DNA from: Micromonospora sp. WMMD1120
Lineage (GTDB): Bacteria > Actinomycetota > Actinomycetes > Mycobacteriales > Micromonosporaceae
NCBI RefSeq assembly: GCF_029626235.1
Contig: NZ_JARUBO010000005.1
Span: 4,560,001 to 4,624,000, forward strand
DNA length: 64,000 bases
Reading direction: 5' to 3'
How positions within the stretch are numbered: the stretch's first letter is position 1; each line of letters starts with the position of its first letter. The position numbers and the translations under genes are program-made. Shown piece by piece: positions 18,481 to 30,200 of this stretch. The notes beneath the pieces were generated by a model, which was given only the letters and a program-made list of their open reading frames with translations, was not told the origin of the DNA and made no database searches.

Positions 18481-20157
18481 GTGAACAGACCGGCACCTCT
18501 CGCCGGCGCCGGCCGGCTGGCCGGGGCAGCCGCGCTCATCGCCGTGCTCACCGTGGCCAGTCGACTCGCCGGTTTCGGCCGTACCGCCGCGTTCACCTGG
18601 AGCCTGGCGCCCACCGACCTCGGTGGCGCCTACGTGGTGGCCAACGCGGTACCCAACTTCATCTTCGAGATCGTCGCCGGTGGCGCGTTGGCCAGTCTCG
18701 TCGTACCGCTGCTGGCCGGCGCCGTCGCGGTCGGCGACCGGACGGCGGTGGCCCGGACCACCGGGGCGCTGCTGACCTGGACGTTGGCCCTGCTGGTGCC
18801 GCTCGCGGTGCTCGTGGTGCTGTGCGCCGGGCCGGTGGTCGAGGCCCTGGGGCACCACCTCACCGCCGCCCAGCAGCAGAGCGGCGTACGGATGCTGCGG
18901 GTCTTCGCGCCGCAACTGCCGCTGTACGGGGTCGGGATCGTGCTGACCGGGGTGCTCCAGGCGCACCGCCGCTTCGCCTGGCCGGTGCTCGCCCCGCTGC
19001 TGTCCAGCCTCACCGTCATCGTCGTCTACCTGGGCTTCACCGCGACCCAGGGCCGCTACGCCACCGTCGGCGGGGTGAGCCCCGGCGGTGAGCTGCTGCT
19101 CTCCGCCGGCACCACCCTTGGCGTAGTGGTGCTGTCGTTGTCGCTGCTGATCCCGGTCCGCGCGCTGCGCCTGGGCCTGCGACCCGGGTTCGGGTTCCCG
19201 GCCGACGCGCGGGCCCGGGTCGGCGGATTGGCGGTGGCCGGCGCGGTCAGCGTCACCACCCAGCAGATCGCCCTGATCGTCAGCCTGAACCAGGTCACCG
19301 CCGGGGCGCGGAGCAACCCGGGTGTCTACAACCTGGCGCAGACGGTCTACCTGTTGCCGTGGGCGGTGCTCGCGGTGCCGCTGGCCGTGGCCGCCTACCC
19401 GACCCTGGCGGCGGCGCGGTCCGCCGGTGACGAGCCGACCTACCGGGCGACGCTGGCCCCGGCCGTGCGGGGTGTGCTGCTGTTCAGCTGCCTCGGCACG
19501 GCCGCGTTGATCGGGACCGCCGCTCCGGTGGGGCACTTCTTCTTCCCGGAGTCGACAGCGCCGACGGCCGCCGCCGCGATCATCGGGTACGCCCCCGGCC
19601 TGGTCGGCTACGGCCTCTTCGCGGTGCTCACCCGGGCGCTGTACGCGCGGGGGGAGACCCGGGCGGCCACCCTCGCCACCGCTGTCGGTTTCCTGCTGGT
19701 GCCGGTCGCCGTCCTGGTGCTCGGCGCCCTCCTCCCGCTGGCCGACCGGGTGCTCGCGGTGACCGCCGCGAACTCGGTCGGGATGCTGGTGCTCGGGGCG
19801 CTGCTGCTCACGGCGGTGCGGCGCGGCGCCGGCTCCGCCGCGCTGGCCGGCGCGCGCCGGGCCGGACTGGCCGGTGGTCTCGCCGGCGCCCTCGCCGCAC
19901 TCGCCGGGGTCGGCCTCACCCACTGGCTCGGGCCCACCCCGACGATCGCCGCGGCACTCGGTCAGGGCATGCTGTCCGGGGTTCTGGTTGGCGCCGTGTT
20001 CCTCGCCGTGGTCTGGTTCGTCGACCGGCGGGACGTGCGACCACTGCTCGCCGGGGTGCTCCGGAGGCTGGGCCGGCGAGGGCCGTCCGGCGGCGCGCCG
20101 ACGCCGGGCGCGGACGCCCCGGGGCGGGGCGACGGGAAGGAGACGGTGGGCCAGTGA
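18481..20157 (+). CDS. MurJ/MviN-type lipid II flippase-like protein
   Basis: A 558-residue polytopic membrane protein (about 14 hydrophobic segments) of the MOP/MVF superfamily. The N-terminus AALIAVLTVASRLAGFGRTAAF and the following VVANAVPNFIFEIVAGGALASLVVPLLAG match the MurJ pattern of helices 1-2, and a HRRFAWPVLAPLLSSLTVI helix is also typical. MurJ moves lipid II across the membrane; this copy is not in the usual actinobacterial mviN position near trxB, so it may be a paralogue for another lipid-linked substrate. Overlaps the following glycosyltransferase start by 4 nt. Confidence 0.85.
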   Translation: MNRPAPLAGAGRLAGAAALIAVLTVASRLAGFGRTAAFTWSLAPTDLGGAYVVANAVPNFIFEIVAGGALASLVVPLLAGAVAVGDRTAVARTTGALLTWTLALLVPLAVLVVLCAGPVVEALGHHLTAAQQQSGVRMLRVFAPQLPLYGVGIVLTGVLQAHRRFAWPVLAPLLSSLTVIVVYLGFTATQGRYATVGGVSPGGELLLSAGTTLGVVVLSLSLLIPVRALRLGLRPGFGFPADARARVGGLAVAGAVSVTTQQIALIVSLNQVTAGARSNPGVYNLAQTVYLLPWAVLAVPLAVAAYPTLAAARSAGDEPTYRATLAPAVRGVLLFSCLGTAALIGTAAPVGHFFFPESTAPTAAAAIIGYAPGLVGYGLFAVLTRALYARGETRAATLATAVGFLLVPVAVLVLGALLPLADRVLAVTAANSVGMLVLGALLLTAVRRGAGSAALAGARRAGLAGGLAGALAALAGVGLTHWLGPTPTIAAALGQGMLSGVLVGAVFLAVVWFVDRRDVRPLLAGVLRRLGRRGPSGGAPTPGADAPGRGDGKETVGQ

Positions 20158-21359
20158 GCGCGCAGATCGAGCCAGCGCGGCCGACCGGCTGGTCGGGCGC
20201 CGTCGCGTTGGTGCTCGCGTCCAGCACCGGTGGAGTCGGCCAGCACGTCCGGTCGGTGGCCCGTGGCCTCGTCGAGGGCGGCGTCACGGTGCTGGTCTGC
20301 GGGCCCGCCGCCACCCAGGAGCAGTTCGACTTCGTCGCCGCCGGTGCGCGGTTCGTGCCGGTGGAGATCCCGGCCAGCCCGACCCCGGCTGACGCCCGCG
20401 CGGTGCTCGCGCTGCGCCGGGCGCTCACCGCCACCCACCTCGACGTGGTGCACGCGCACGGCCTGCGGGCCGGGCTGGTCGCCGTGCTCGCCCGTCCGCC
20501 CGCCCCGCTGGTCGTCACCTGGCACAACGCGGTGCTCGCCGGGGGCCTGCGCGGCGGGGTGTCCCGGCTGGTCGAACGGGTGGTGGCCCGCGGCGCGCGG
20601 GTGGCGCTCGGCGCCTCGACGGATCTGGTGGACCGGGCCGCCGCCGTGGGCGCCGCCGACGCCCGGCTCGCCCCGGTCGCCGCGCCGACGCTGCCCGCGC
20701 CGCGGCGGCGGGCGGCGGCGGTACGCGCCGAGTTCGGCGTACGCCCCGACCAGCCGTTGATCGTCTCGGTGGGTCGACTGCACCCGCAGAAGCGCTACGA
20801 CGTGTTGATCGACGCGGCGGCCCGGTGGCGGACGCGTACCCCGCCGCCGGTCGTGGTGATCGCGGGCAGCGGGCCGGCCTACCTGCCGCTGGCCGCGCGG
20901 ACGTCGGCGGCCCGCGCCCCGGTGACCCTGCTCGGGCACCGCACCGACGTGGCCGACCTGCTGGCCGGCGCCGACCTGGCGGTGGTGAGCAGCGACTGGG
21001 AGGCGCGGCAGCTCTTCGCCCAGGAGGCGTTGCGCGCGGGTGTGCCGCTCGTCGCCACCGCCGTCGGCGGACTGCCCGAGCTGGTCGGTGACGCCGCCGC
21101 GCTGGTGCCGGCCGGCGACGTGGACGCCCTCGACGCGGCGGTACGCGCCTTGCTCGACGACCCGGCGGCCCGCGCCGAGCTGGGCCGGCGCGGCGCGGAG
21201 CGGGCGGCGTCGTGGCCGACCGAGGCGGACACCGTCGCCGCGCTGGTCGACCTCTACGGCGAGTTGGCCGCGCGCCCCGACGATCCGACGTCCGTGCCCG
21301 GCACCGGCGGGTCGGCGTCCGCGCCGGACGCCGACGCCCCGAGAACGGGTCACCGGTGA
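20154..21359 (+). CDS. GT4 family glycosyltransferase
   Basis: A 401-residue GT-B fold transferase. The N-terminal domain carries SSTGGVGQHVRSVARGLVEGG (acceptor-side glycine loop) and HAHGLRAGLVA. The C-terminal domain carries VSVGRLHPQKRYDVLIDA and the donor-binding QEALRAGVPLVATAVGGLPELVGD with the E-x7-E-type motif of GT4 enzymes. It probably transfers a sugar from a nucleotide or polyprenyl donor to an envelope lipid or polymer; substrate unknown. GTG start overlaps the flippase stop and its own stop overlaps the next start, so the four genes 17613-23758 are likely one operon. Confidence 0.88.
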   Translation: MSAQIEPARPTGWSGAVALVLASSTGGVGQHVRSVARGLVEGGVTVLVCGPAATQEQFDFVAAGARFVPVEIPASPTPADARAVLALRRALTATHLDVVHAHGLRAGLVAVLARPPAPLVVTWHNAVLAGGLRGGVSRLVERVVARGARVALGASTDLVDRAAAVGAADARLAPVAAPTLPAPRRRAAAVRAEFGVRPDQPLIVSVGRLHPQKRYDVLIDAAARWRTRTPPPVVVIAGSGPAYLPLAARTSAARAPVTLLGHRTDVADLLAGADLAVVSSDWEARQLFAQEALRAGVPLVATAVGGLPELVGDAAALVPAGDVDALDAAVRALLDDPAARAELGRRGAERAASWPTEADTVAALVDLYGELAARPDDPTSVPGTGGSASAPDADAPRTGHR

Positions 21360-23758
21360 TGCTGCGCCGACTCGCCCCCGCCCTGCTGACGCTGCTCGTG
21401 GTGGCGCTGGGTGTCGCGGCGCTCGCCGCCCGCCCACCGCGGCAGGCGCCGCAGCGCACCGCCGACTTCGTGGTTCTCGCCGGGGTGGCGGGGCTGCGCT
21501 GGGAGGACGTCGACCCGCAGCACACCCCGACGTTGTGGCGGATGGCGCAGCAGGGGTCGATCGGCTCGCTGTCGGTGCGTTCCGCGCACCGGCCCACCTG
21601 CCCGGTGGACGGCTGGTTGACCCTGGGCGCGGGCAGCTTCGCCGCGTGGAACGGCAGCCGCTCGGCCGAGGGCTGCCCGGTGGCCGGCGTGGCGGTGGAG
21701 CAACCCGACGGCATCGGCGCGAACCTGCCCGACCAGGAGAGCGTGGTCCAGCACAACCAGCAGCGGCTGCCCTGGGGCACCGTGCCGGGTTCGCTGTCGG
21801 AGTCGGTGCGCTGCTCGGTCGCGATCGGCCAGGGCGCCGCGGTGGCCGCCGCCCGGCCGTTCGGCCGTGTCGACAGGTACGCCCCGGCGCTGCCCGCCGA
21901 CCCCCGGGCGCTGCTGGGCTCCTGCGTGCTGAGCATCGTCGACCTGGGCACCGTGCGGGGGGACGATCCGGCGACCCGGGCCGAGGAGGCCCGGGAGGCG
22001 GACGCCGCGCTGGCGCGGGTCCTCGCGGCCCGGCCGCCGCGATCGTTGGTGCTGGTCGCCGGGGTCTCCGACACCGCCCAGCCGTCGCGGCTGCACGTGG
22101 CGGTCGCCGACGGGCCGGGCTGGGAGCGCGGGTGGCTCACCTCGGCCAGCACCGGCCGCGACGGCTACCTGCAACTTGTCGACCTCGCGCCGACCGCCCT
22201 GGCGGCGTTGGGCCGCCCGATGCCGGAGCGGCTGTTCCTGGGTCGTCCGGCGACCAGCGTCGGTGGCCGCCCGGCGGACCTGGCCGAGGCGATCGACGCC
22301 CCGGCGAGCGCCGACCGGGAGGCGGCCGCCCAGCGGACCGTCTCCGGCACGTTCTTCGCGCTGCTCGCCGGCGCGCAGGTGCTGCTGGCGGTCGCGATCC
22401 TGCCGCTGCTGCGCCGGGCCCGCCCGCACGCCGGCCCGGACGGCCCGACCACGATCGGTAGGCGGGTCGCGGCGGTGGTGGAGCTGCTGCTGGTGGCGGC
22501 GGCGTTGACGGTCCCGGCGGCGCTGCTGGCCGACGCGGTGCCCTGGTGGCGGGGCGCGTACCCGGGGTGGACCTTCGCCGGGGTCACCGCCGTGCTGGTG
22601 CTCGCCGGCACCGTGGCGGTGCGCCTCGCGCCCGGGTACGCGGGCACCCTCGGCCCGCTCGGCGCGGTGGCCGGTCTCACCACGCTCGTCGTCGGGCTGG
22701 ACGTGCTCACCGGTGCCCGGCTGCAACTCAACGGGGTGGTCGGGTACTCCGCGTTGCAGGGCGGCCGGTACGCCGGGCTGAGCACCGTGGGGCTGGGGGT
22801 GTTCCTGGCCGGCGCGCTGCTCAGCGGAGGGTGGCTGGCCCAGCGGGTGCACCGGAGCTGGCGGCCGGCGGTGATGGTGGCGGTGGGTGGCCTCGCCGTG
22901 GTGGTGGTCGGCAGCCCGTACCTGGGCGCCGACCCGGTCGGCGCGATAGCGCTCACCGCCGGGGTGAGCGTCGCCGCGGTGATCAGCGCCGGCGGCTGGT
23001 TGACGATCAGCCGGTTGGCCTGGGCGACGATGGCCGCGTTGGCGGTCGGCACCGGGTTCGCCGTGGTGGAGCTGCGCCGTCCGCCGGCGGAGCGGGGCAG
23101 CCTGGGTCGTTTCCTCTCCGCGCTCGGCGACGGCACCGGCGGGTTCACCGTGCACCGCTCCAGCGCGGAGAACTTCGAGACGCTCGTGAACAGTCCGCTG
23201 ACGGTGCTGGCGCTGGCCGGTGGGTTGCTGGTGTGGTTCGCCCTGTTGCAGCCGTGGGGCGGGCTGATGCGCCTGTTCGGCATCTACCCGGCGGTGCGGG
23301 CCGCGTTCGGCGGTACCGTGGTCGCCGCGGTGCTCGGCGGGGTCCTCGACGGCGCGGCGCTGGACGTGCTGGGCGCCGCGGCCGCGCTGGTGGTGCCGAT
23401 GGCGGTCCTGGCGTCGCTGCGGGTGCTCGGGCACGCCGCCGACCGCACCCGCCCGGTCCCGGGTCGTGTCCTCGGCAGCGGCGCCGACGACGAAACGGGG
23501 CCCGGCGGGGTGGGACCGGCCCGGGGCGGTGACGGCCCGAGCGGTGGTGGCGGGCCGCTGGGCGCCGGGCATCCGCGTCCGATCAGTGGCCCGCCCGCCA
23601 CCGGGGGGCCGGCCGGAGCGTCCCCCGCCGGGGTGCGGTCCCGGCCGGAGGACGCCGACGACCCCGACGACAGCGGGGACACCGACGGGCCGACGCCGTC
23701 CACGCCGGCGCCGCCCCGGCAGGTCTCCCGGTCATCGACGGAGGTTGCCACCTCCTGA
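21359..23758 (+). CDS. large membrane protein with alkaline-phosphatase-like N-terminal domain
   Basis: A 799-residue protein. An N-terminal membrane anchor (LAPALLTLLVVALGVAALA) precedes an exported domain of about 330 residues resembling the alkaline-phosphatase/phosphodiesterase superfamily (VVLAGVAGLRWEDVDPQHTPTLWRMAQQG, GWLTLGAGSFAAWN, GYLQLVDLAPTALAALG). Classic metal ligands are not all obvious. About nine transmembrane helices follow (residues 370-710), then a disordered Gly/Pro/Asp cytoplasmic tail. ATG at 21359 overlaps the glycosyltransferase stop (TGATG); a GTG at 21356 is possible. Function unknown. Context suggests envelope polymer assembly or modification. Confidence 0.8.
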   Translation: MLRRLAPALLTLLVVALGVAALAARPPRQAPQRTADFVVLAGVAGLRWEDVDPQHTPTLWRMAQQGSIGSLSVRSAHRPTCPVDGWLTLGAGSFAAWNGSRSAEGCPVAGVAVEQPDGIGANLPDQESVVQHNQQRLPWGTVPGSLSESVRCSVAIGQGAAVAAARPFGRVDRYAPALPADPRALLGSCVLSIVDLGTVRGDDPATRAEEAREADAALARVLAARPPRSLVLVAGVSDTAQPSRLHVAVADGPGWERGWLTSASTGRDGYLQLVDLAPTALAALGRPMPERLFLGRPATSVGGRPADLAEAIDAPASADREAAAQRTVSGTFFALLAGAQVLLAVAILPLLRRARPHAGPDGPTTIGRRVAAVVELLLVAAALTVPAALLADAVPWWRGAYPGWTFAGVTAVLVLAGTVAVRLAPGYAGTLGPLGAVAGLTTLVVGLDVLTGARLQLNGVVGYSALQGGRYAGLSTVGLGVFLAGALLSGGWLAQRVHRSWRPAVMVAVGGLAVVVVGSPYLGADPVGAIALTAGVSVAAVISAGGWLTISRLAWATMAALAVGTGFAVVELRRPPAERGSLGRFLSALGDGTGGFTVHRSSAENFETLVNSPLTVLALAGGLLVWFALLQPWGGLMRLFGIYPAVRAAFGGTVVAAVLGGVLDGAALDVLGAAAALVVPMAVLASLRVLGHAADRTRPVPGRVLGSGADDETGPGGVGPARGGDGPSGGGGPLGAGHPRPISGPPATGGPAGASPAGVRSRPEDADDPDDSGDTDGPTPSTPAPPRQVSRSSTEVATS

Positions 23759-23928
23759 GCGTCGGGCGTCGTCCGGATGTCCCGCGGGTGTCGCGGCCGG
23801 GCCTCGTCCCGATGCCCGGAGGTGTCGCCGCCGGGGTGCGGCCTGCGGGTACCCGCCCGGGAGGTGTTACCGTCGAATCCCGTGGATCGCGTGATCACTC
23901 TGCTGATCAAGCACGGCGGTCTGCATGA

Positions 23929-26297
<2,369 letters not shown>

Positions 26298-26337
26298 GCG
26301 CCGCCGCCGGTCCAGGCCGGTTCGGGAGTACGACGAG

Positions 26338-26367
26338 AGGGGCCCCGCGGTCAGCCGCGGGGCCCCT
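26338..26367. terminator. bidirectional terminator
   Basis: A 13-bp perfect stem AGGGGCCCCGCGG / CCGCGGGGCCCCT with a TCAG loop lies between the convergent Nudix and TM2 genes, followed by CGTCGT. Confidence 0.85.
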
Positions 26368-26382
26368 CGTCGTGGTGCCGGC

Positions 26383-26658
26383 TCAGGAGTCGCGCAGCGG
26401 ACGGCCCTGCGCGTCCGTACCGCCGTTGACCAGGATGAGAATGCCGTCGATCAGGCCCCAGAAGCCGCCGAGGCCGCAGGTCACCAGGCTCACCACGAGC
26501 TGGAGAACGGCGATCTTGGTGTGTCCGGTGTAGAACCGACCGGCACCGAAGGTGCCCAGCAGGATGCCGAGGACGCCCGCGACGATCTTGCTCTTGTCGG
26601 AAACGCCCTGCGGGTACCCCGGCTGGGGGTACCCGGGCTGGTAAGGAGGAGTGGTCAT
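26383..26658 (-). CDS. TM2-domain small membrane protein
   Basis: A 91-residue protein. Its N-terminus is Pro/Tyr/Gly-rich (PPYQPGYPQPGYPQG), followed by a TM2 domain of two membrane helices (IVAGVLGILLGTFGAGRFYTGHTKIAVLQLVVSLVTCGLGGFWGLIDGILIL) with the family's G.FY.G motif and the short DG loop. TM2 proteins are common in actinobacteria; no defined role. It is transcribed away from ald. Confidence 0.88.
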   Translation of the reverse strand: MTTPPYQPGYPQPGYPQGVSDKSKIVAGVLGILLGTFGAGRFYTGHTKIAVLQLVVSLVTCGLGGFWGLIDGILILVNGGTDAQGRPLRDS

Positions 26659-26953
26659 GGGCGGACACACTAGTGATCGACTCATCAGCTGTCCGCACCG
26701 CCACCCGCCAGATGGGACGATGAGGGCCGAACACTGTCCTGTCGGCTGAGGTGGCGTCACGCGAGCGAAACGGGGCGGCACACCTGACACATCGTCAGGA
26801 CACCCCGGCACCGGATGCCACTGTGCTGGCTCGCGGCGGCGCGCAGCGCGCCTAGACTGCCGCCGTCGGGACCGGTGGACCGCGGTGGCAACGGGGCCAG
26901 CCGCGGCGCCGCGCAGTCGGGGGAGCGCAGCCCCGAGGAGAGGTGTCTGCAAC

Positions 26954-28069
26954 GTGAAGGTCGGAATCCCCCGCGAGGTCAAGAACCACGAGTACCGGGT
27001 GGCGATCACGCCCGCCGGCGTCAACGAGTTCACCCGCTTCGGTCACCAGGTGTTCGTCGAGGCCGGCGCCGGGGTCGGCTCCAGCATCACCGACGAGGAG
27101 TTCGCCGCCGCCGGCGCGACGATCCTGGCCACCGCCGACGAGGTGTGGGAGACCGCCGAGCTGGTGCTCAAGGTCAAGGAGCCGGTCGCCGAGGAGTACC
27201 ACCGCATGCGCGAGGGGCAGGTGCTCTTCACCTACCTGCACCTGGCCGCCTCCAAGGAGTGCACCGACGCGCTGCTCGACCGGAAGGTCACGGGCATCGC
27301 GTACGAGACCGTCGAGCTGCCGGACAGGTCGCTGCCGCTGCTCGCCCCGATGTCCGAGGTGGCCGGCCGGCTCGCCCCGCAGGTGGGCGCCTTCTACATG
27401 ATGCGTACCGGCGGTGGGCGCGGGGTGCTGCCCGGCGGCGTCTCCGGCGTGTACGCGGCCAAGACCGTGGTCATCGGCGCCGGCGTCTCCGGCCTGAACG
27501 CCGCCGCCATCGCGTTGGGTCTGCAGTCCGAGGTGCTGCTGCTGGACAAGAACGTCGCCCGGCTGCGGCAGGCCGACGCGATCTACCGGGGGCACCTGCA
27601 GACCGTCGCCTCCAACGCGTACGAGGTCGAGCGGGCCGTGCTCGACGCCGACCTGGTCATCGGCGCGGTGCTGGTGCCCGGCGCGAAGGCCCCGAAGCTG
27701 ATCTCCAACGAGCTGGTGTCCCGGATGAAGCCGGGCAGCGTGCTCGTCGACATCGCCATCGACCAGGGCGGCTGCTTCGAGGACTCGCGTCCCACCACGC
27801 ACGCCGACCCGGTCTACAAGGTGCACGACTCGATCTTCTACTGCGTGGCGAACATGCCCGGCGCGGTGCCGAACACCAGCACCTACGCGCTGACCAACGT
27901 CACCCTGCCGTACGCCCTGGAACTGGCGAACCAGGGCTGGCGCGAGGCGCTGCGCAACGACCCGGCGCTGGCGCTGGGCCTGAACACCCACGACGGTCAG
28001 GTCACCTACGGCCCGGTCGCCGAGGCGCACGGCATGGCCGTCCTCCCGCTGGCCGACGCCCTGGCCTGA
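26954..28069 (+). CDS. ald: alanine dehydrogenase
   Basis: NAD-dependent interconversion of L-alanine with pyruvate plus ammonia. The 371-residue protein has the family length and N-terminus (VKVGIPREVKNHEYRVAITPAGV), the substrate-site segment YLHLAASKECTDALL, the Rossmann glycine motif VIGAGVSGLNAAAIALG and the IAIDQGGCFE.S.PTTH block. GTG at 26954 was chosen because the conserved N-terminal strand starts there and GAGGAGAGG lies upstream. The 295 nt before it have no gene; a TAGACT hexamer at about 26853-26858 could be a -10 element but no -35 partner is clear. Confidence 0.96.
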   Translation: MKVGIPREVKNHEYRVAITPAGVNEFTRFGHQVFVEAGAGVGSSITDEEFAAAGATILATADEVWETAELVLKVKEPVAEEYHRMREGQVLFTYLHLAASKECTDALLDRKVTGIAYETVELPDRSLPLLAPMSEVAGRLAPQVGAFYMMRTGGGRGVLPGGVSGVYAAKTVVIGAGVSGLNAAAIALGLQSEVLLLDKNVARLRQADAIYRGHLQTVASNAYEVERAVLDADLVIGAVLVPGAKAPKLISNELVSRMKPGSVLVDIAIDQGGCFEDSRPTTHADPVYKVHDSIFYCVANMPGAVPNTSTYALTNVTLPYALELANQGWREALRNDPALALGLNTHDGQVTYGPVAEAHGMAVLPLADALA

Positions 28070-28108
28070 CGCGGTGGCGGGCTGAACGGCGGCACGGACT
28101 CCGCCGGC

Positions 28109-29074
28109 GTGGGTAGCGCGCCCACGCCGGCGCTGCGCCGTGCCGTCCGCGGCTACCTCGACCACCTGACCGTCGAGCGGGGCCTGTCGGCGAACACGCT
28201 CGCCTCGTACCGCCGGGATCTGGAGCGGTACCTGGCGACCCTGGCCGACGCCGGCGTCACCGACCTCGCGTCGGTCGGCGCCGGCCTGGTCGAGACGCAC
28301 CTCGCGCGGCTGCGCGCGGGCGACGACGACCACCCGCCGCTCGCCGTCTCCTCCGCCGCCCGCGCGGCCAGCGCCGTGCGCGGCCTGCACCGCTTCGCCG
28401 TGCGCGAGGGCCTCACCGGCGCCGATCCCAGCCGCGACGTCCGCCCGCCCACCCCGCCGCGCCGGCTGCCCCGGGCGCTGCCCGTCGACGACGTGGTCCG
28501 GCTGCTGGAGACCGCCGGCCCGATCACCGCCACCGGCGACGACGCGCCCCTCGGGCTGCGCGACCGGGCGCTGCTGGAGTTCCTGTACGGCACCGGCGCG
28601 CGGATCTCCGAGGCGGTCGGCGCGGCCATCGACGACCTGGACACCGACGAGGGCACCGTCCTGCTGCGCGGCAAGGGCGGCCGGGTGCGGCTGGTGCCCA
28701 TCGGCGGGTACGCGGTCGACGCCCTGCGCGCCTACCTGGTCCGGGCCCGCCCCGGGCTGGCCGCCGCCGGCCGGGGCACCCCGGCGGTCTTCCTCAACGC
28801 CCGCGGCGGTCCGTTGTCCCGGCAGGGCGCGTGGGGCATCCTGCGCCGCGCCGCCGAGCGGGCCGTGCTGCCCGTCGACGGGCCGGCCGCCGTGTCCCCG
28901 CACACGTTGCGCCACTCGTACGCCACCCACCTGCTCGACGGCGGCGCCGACGTCCGGGTGGTCCAGGAGCTGCTCGGACACGCCTCGGTGACCACCACCC
29001 AGGTCTACACCCTGGTCACCGTGGAGCGGCTGCGCGAGGTGTACGCCACCGCCCACCCGCGCGCCCAGGGCTGA
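28109..29074 (+). CDS. xerD: site-specific tyrosine recombinase XerD
   Basis: Chromosome dimer resolution recombinase. The 321-residue protein has the SAM-like core-binding domain ([23 protein letters not shown]) and catalytic domain with R in [10 protein letters not shown] in [13 protein letters not shown] in [15 protein letters not shown] in [14 protein letters not shown] and the tyrosine nucleophile in that same last motif. GTG start. The position between ald and the parA-like gene is the standard actinobacterial xerD locus, so this is the housekeeping enzyme and not a phage integrase. Confidence 0.94.
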   Translation: MGSAPTPALRRAVRGYLDHLTVERGLSANTLASYRRDLERYLATLADAGVTDLASVGAGLVETHLARLRAGDDDHPPLAVSSAARAASAVRGLHRFAVREGLTGADPSRDVRPPTPPRRLPRALPVDDVVRLLETAGPITATGDDAPLGLRDRALLEFLYGTGARISEAVGAAIDDLDTDEGTVLLRGKGGRVRLVPIGGYAVDALRAYLVRARPGLAAAGRGTPAVFLNARGGPLSRQGAWGILRRAAERAVLPVDGPAAVSPHTLRHSYATHLLDGGADVRVVQELLGHASVTTTQVYTLVTVERLREVYATAHPRAQG

Positions 29075-29253
29075 ACCGCTCGCGGTCGACGCCGACACGC
29101 CGGGCCGGTGCTGAACCCCCTGCTGGTCGGTGGCGTACAGTCGGCATCGGCGCGGACCTCCTGGAGCGACACGACCGGGGTGCGCAGCGGCGCCGCGAAG
29201 GACGTCGGACGGCTCCGACGCCGGGTGGGTCGTCGGGAGGGGGCAACGAGCAC

Positions 29254-30177
29254 ATGGCTGGCAACGGTGACCGTGCCGAGACCTGGACGTCGGAGCTCCG
29301 CGAGCAGCAGGCCACGCTCGGCGCGGACCTGGGTCCGGCGGACCCGGCTGCCTACACGATGCGCAAGCCGATCCCCGAGCCGATGCCCACCGACCGGCAC
29401 GGCCCCGCGCGGATCATCGCGATGGCCAACCAGAAGGGCGGCGTCGGCAAGACCACCACCACCATCAACCTGGGCGCGGCGCTCGCCGAGTACGGGCGCA
29501 AGGTCCTGCTCGTCGACTTCGACCCGCAGGGCGCGCTGTCGGTGGGGCTGGGGGTCAACCCGCACAACCTCGACCTGTCCGTCTACAACCTGCTCATGCA
29601 GGACGACGTGACCGCCGAGGACGTCCTGATCAAGACCGACGTGGCCGGTCTGCACCTGCTACCGGCCAACATCGACCTCTCCGCCGCCGAGATCCAGCTC
29701 GTCAACGAGGTCGCCCGGGAGATGGCCCTGGCCCGGGTCCTGCGCTCGATCCGCAAGGAATACGACTACATCCTGATCGACTGCCAGCCGTCGCTCGGCC
29801 TGCTGGCGATCAACGCGCTGACCGTCGCGCACGGCGTGCTCATCCCCCTCGAATGCGAGTTCTTCAGCCTGCGCGGGGTGGCGCTGCTGCTGGACACCAT
29901 CGACAAGGTGCGCGAGCGCCTCAACTTCGACCTGGAGCTCGAAGGCATCCTCGCCACCATGTACGACAGCCGCACCACGCACTGCCGGCAGGTGCTGCAA
30001 CGGGTGGTCGAGGCGTTCGGCGACAAGGTCTACCAGACCGTGATCACCAAGACGGTGAAGTTCCCTGAGTCCACCGTGGCCGGCTCGCCCATCACGACGA
30101 TGGACCCGGCGTCCTCCGGGGCGCGTAACTACCGTCAGCTGGCCCGCGAGGTGATCGCCGCCCAGTCGGAGCGGTAG
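29254..30177 (+). CDS. ParA-family ATPase (Rv1708-type)
   Basis: A 307-residue MinD/ParA-type ATPase: deviant Walker A in ANQKGGVGKTTTTINL, switch regions LLVDFDPQGALSVGLG and YDYILIDCQPSLGLLAINAL, preceded by a 45-residue N-terminal extension. It is encoded immediately upstream of scpA/scpB, an arrangement shared with Bacillus-type soj relatives and mycobacterial Rv1708-Rv1710, which suggests a role in chromosome organisation together with condensin. The ATG at 29254 has GGGAGGGGG upstream; the frame is open much further upstream, overlapping xerD, but that is not coding. Confidence 0.93.
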   Translation: MAGNGDRAETWTSELREQQATLGADLGPADPAAYTMRKPIPEPMPTDRHGPARIIAMANQKGGVGKTTTTINLGAALAEYGRKVLLVDFDPQGALSVGLGVNPHNLDLSVYNLLMQDDVTAEDVLIKTDVAGLHLLPANIDLSAAEIQLVNEVAREMALARVLRSIRKEYDYILIDCQPSLGLLAINALTVAHGVLIPLECEFFSLRGVALLLDTIDKVRERLNFDLELEGILATMYDSRTTHCRQVLQRVVEAFGDKVYQTVITKTVKFPESTVAGSPITTMDPASSGARNYRQLAREVIAAQSER

Positions 30178-30200
30178 CCGGAACGCCCGGTGCCCGCCTC

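Noticed and set aside
28109..29074. Phage integrase at the ald-parA junction
   Set aside because: Position and sequence match the housekeeping XerD locus conserved in actinobacteria, with no tRNA or phage genes beside it.
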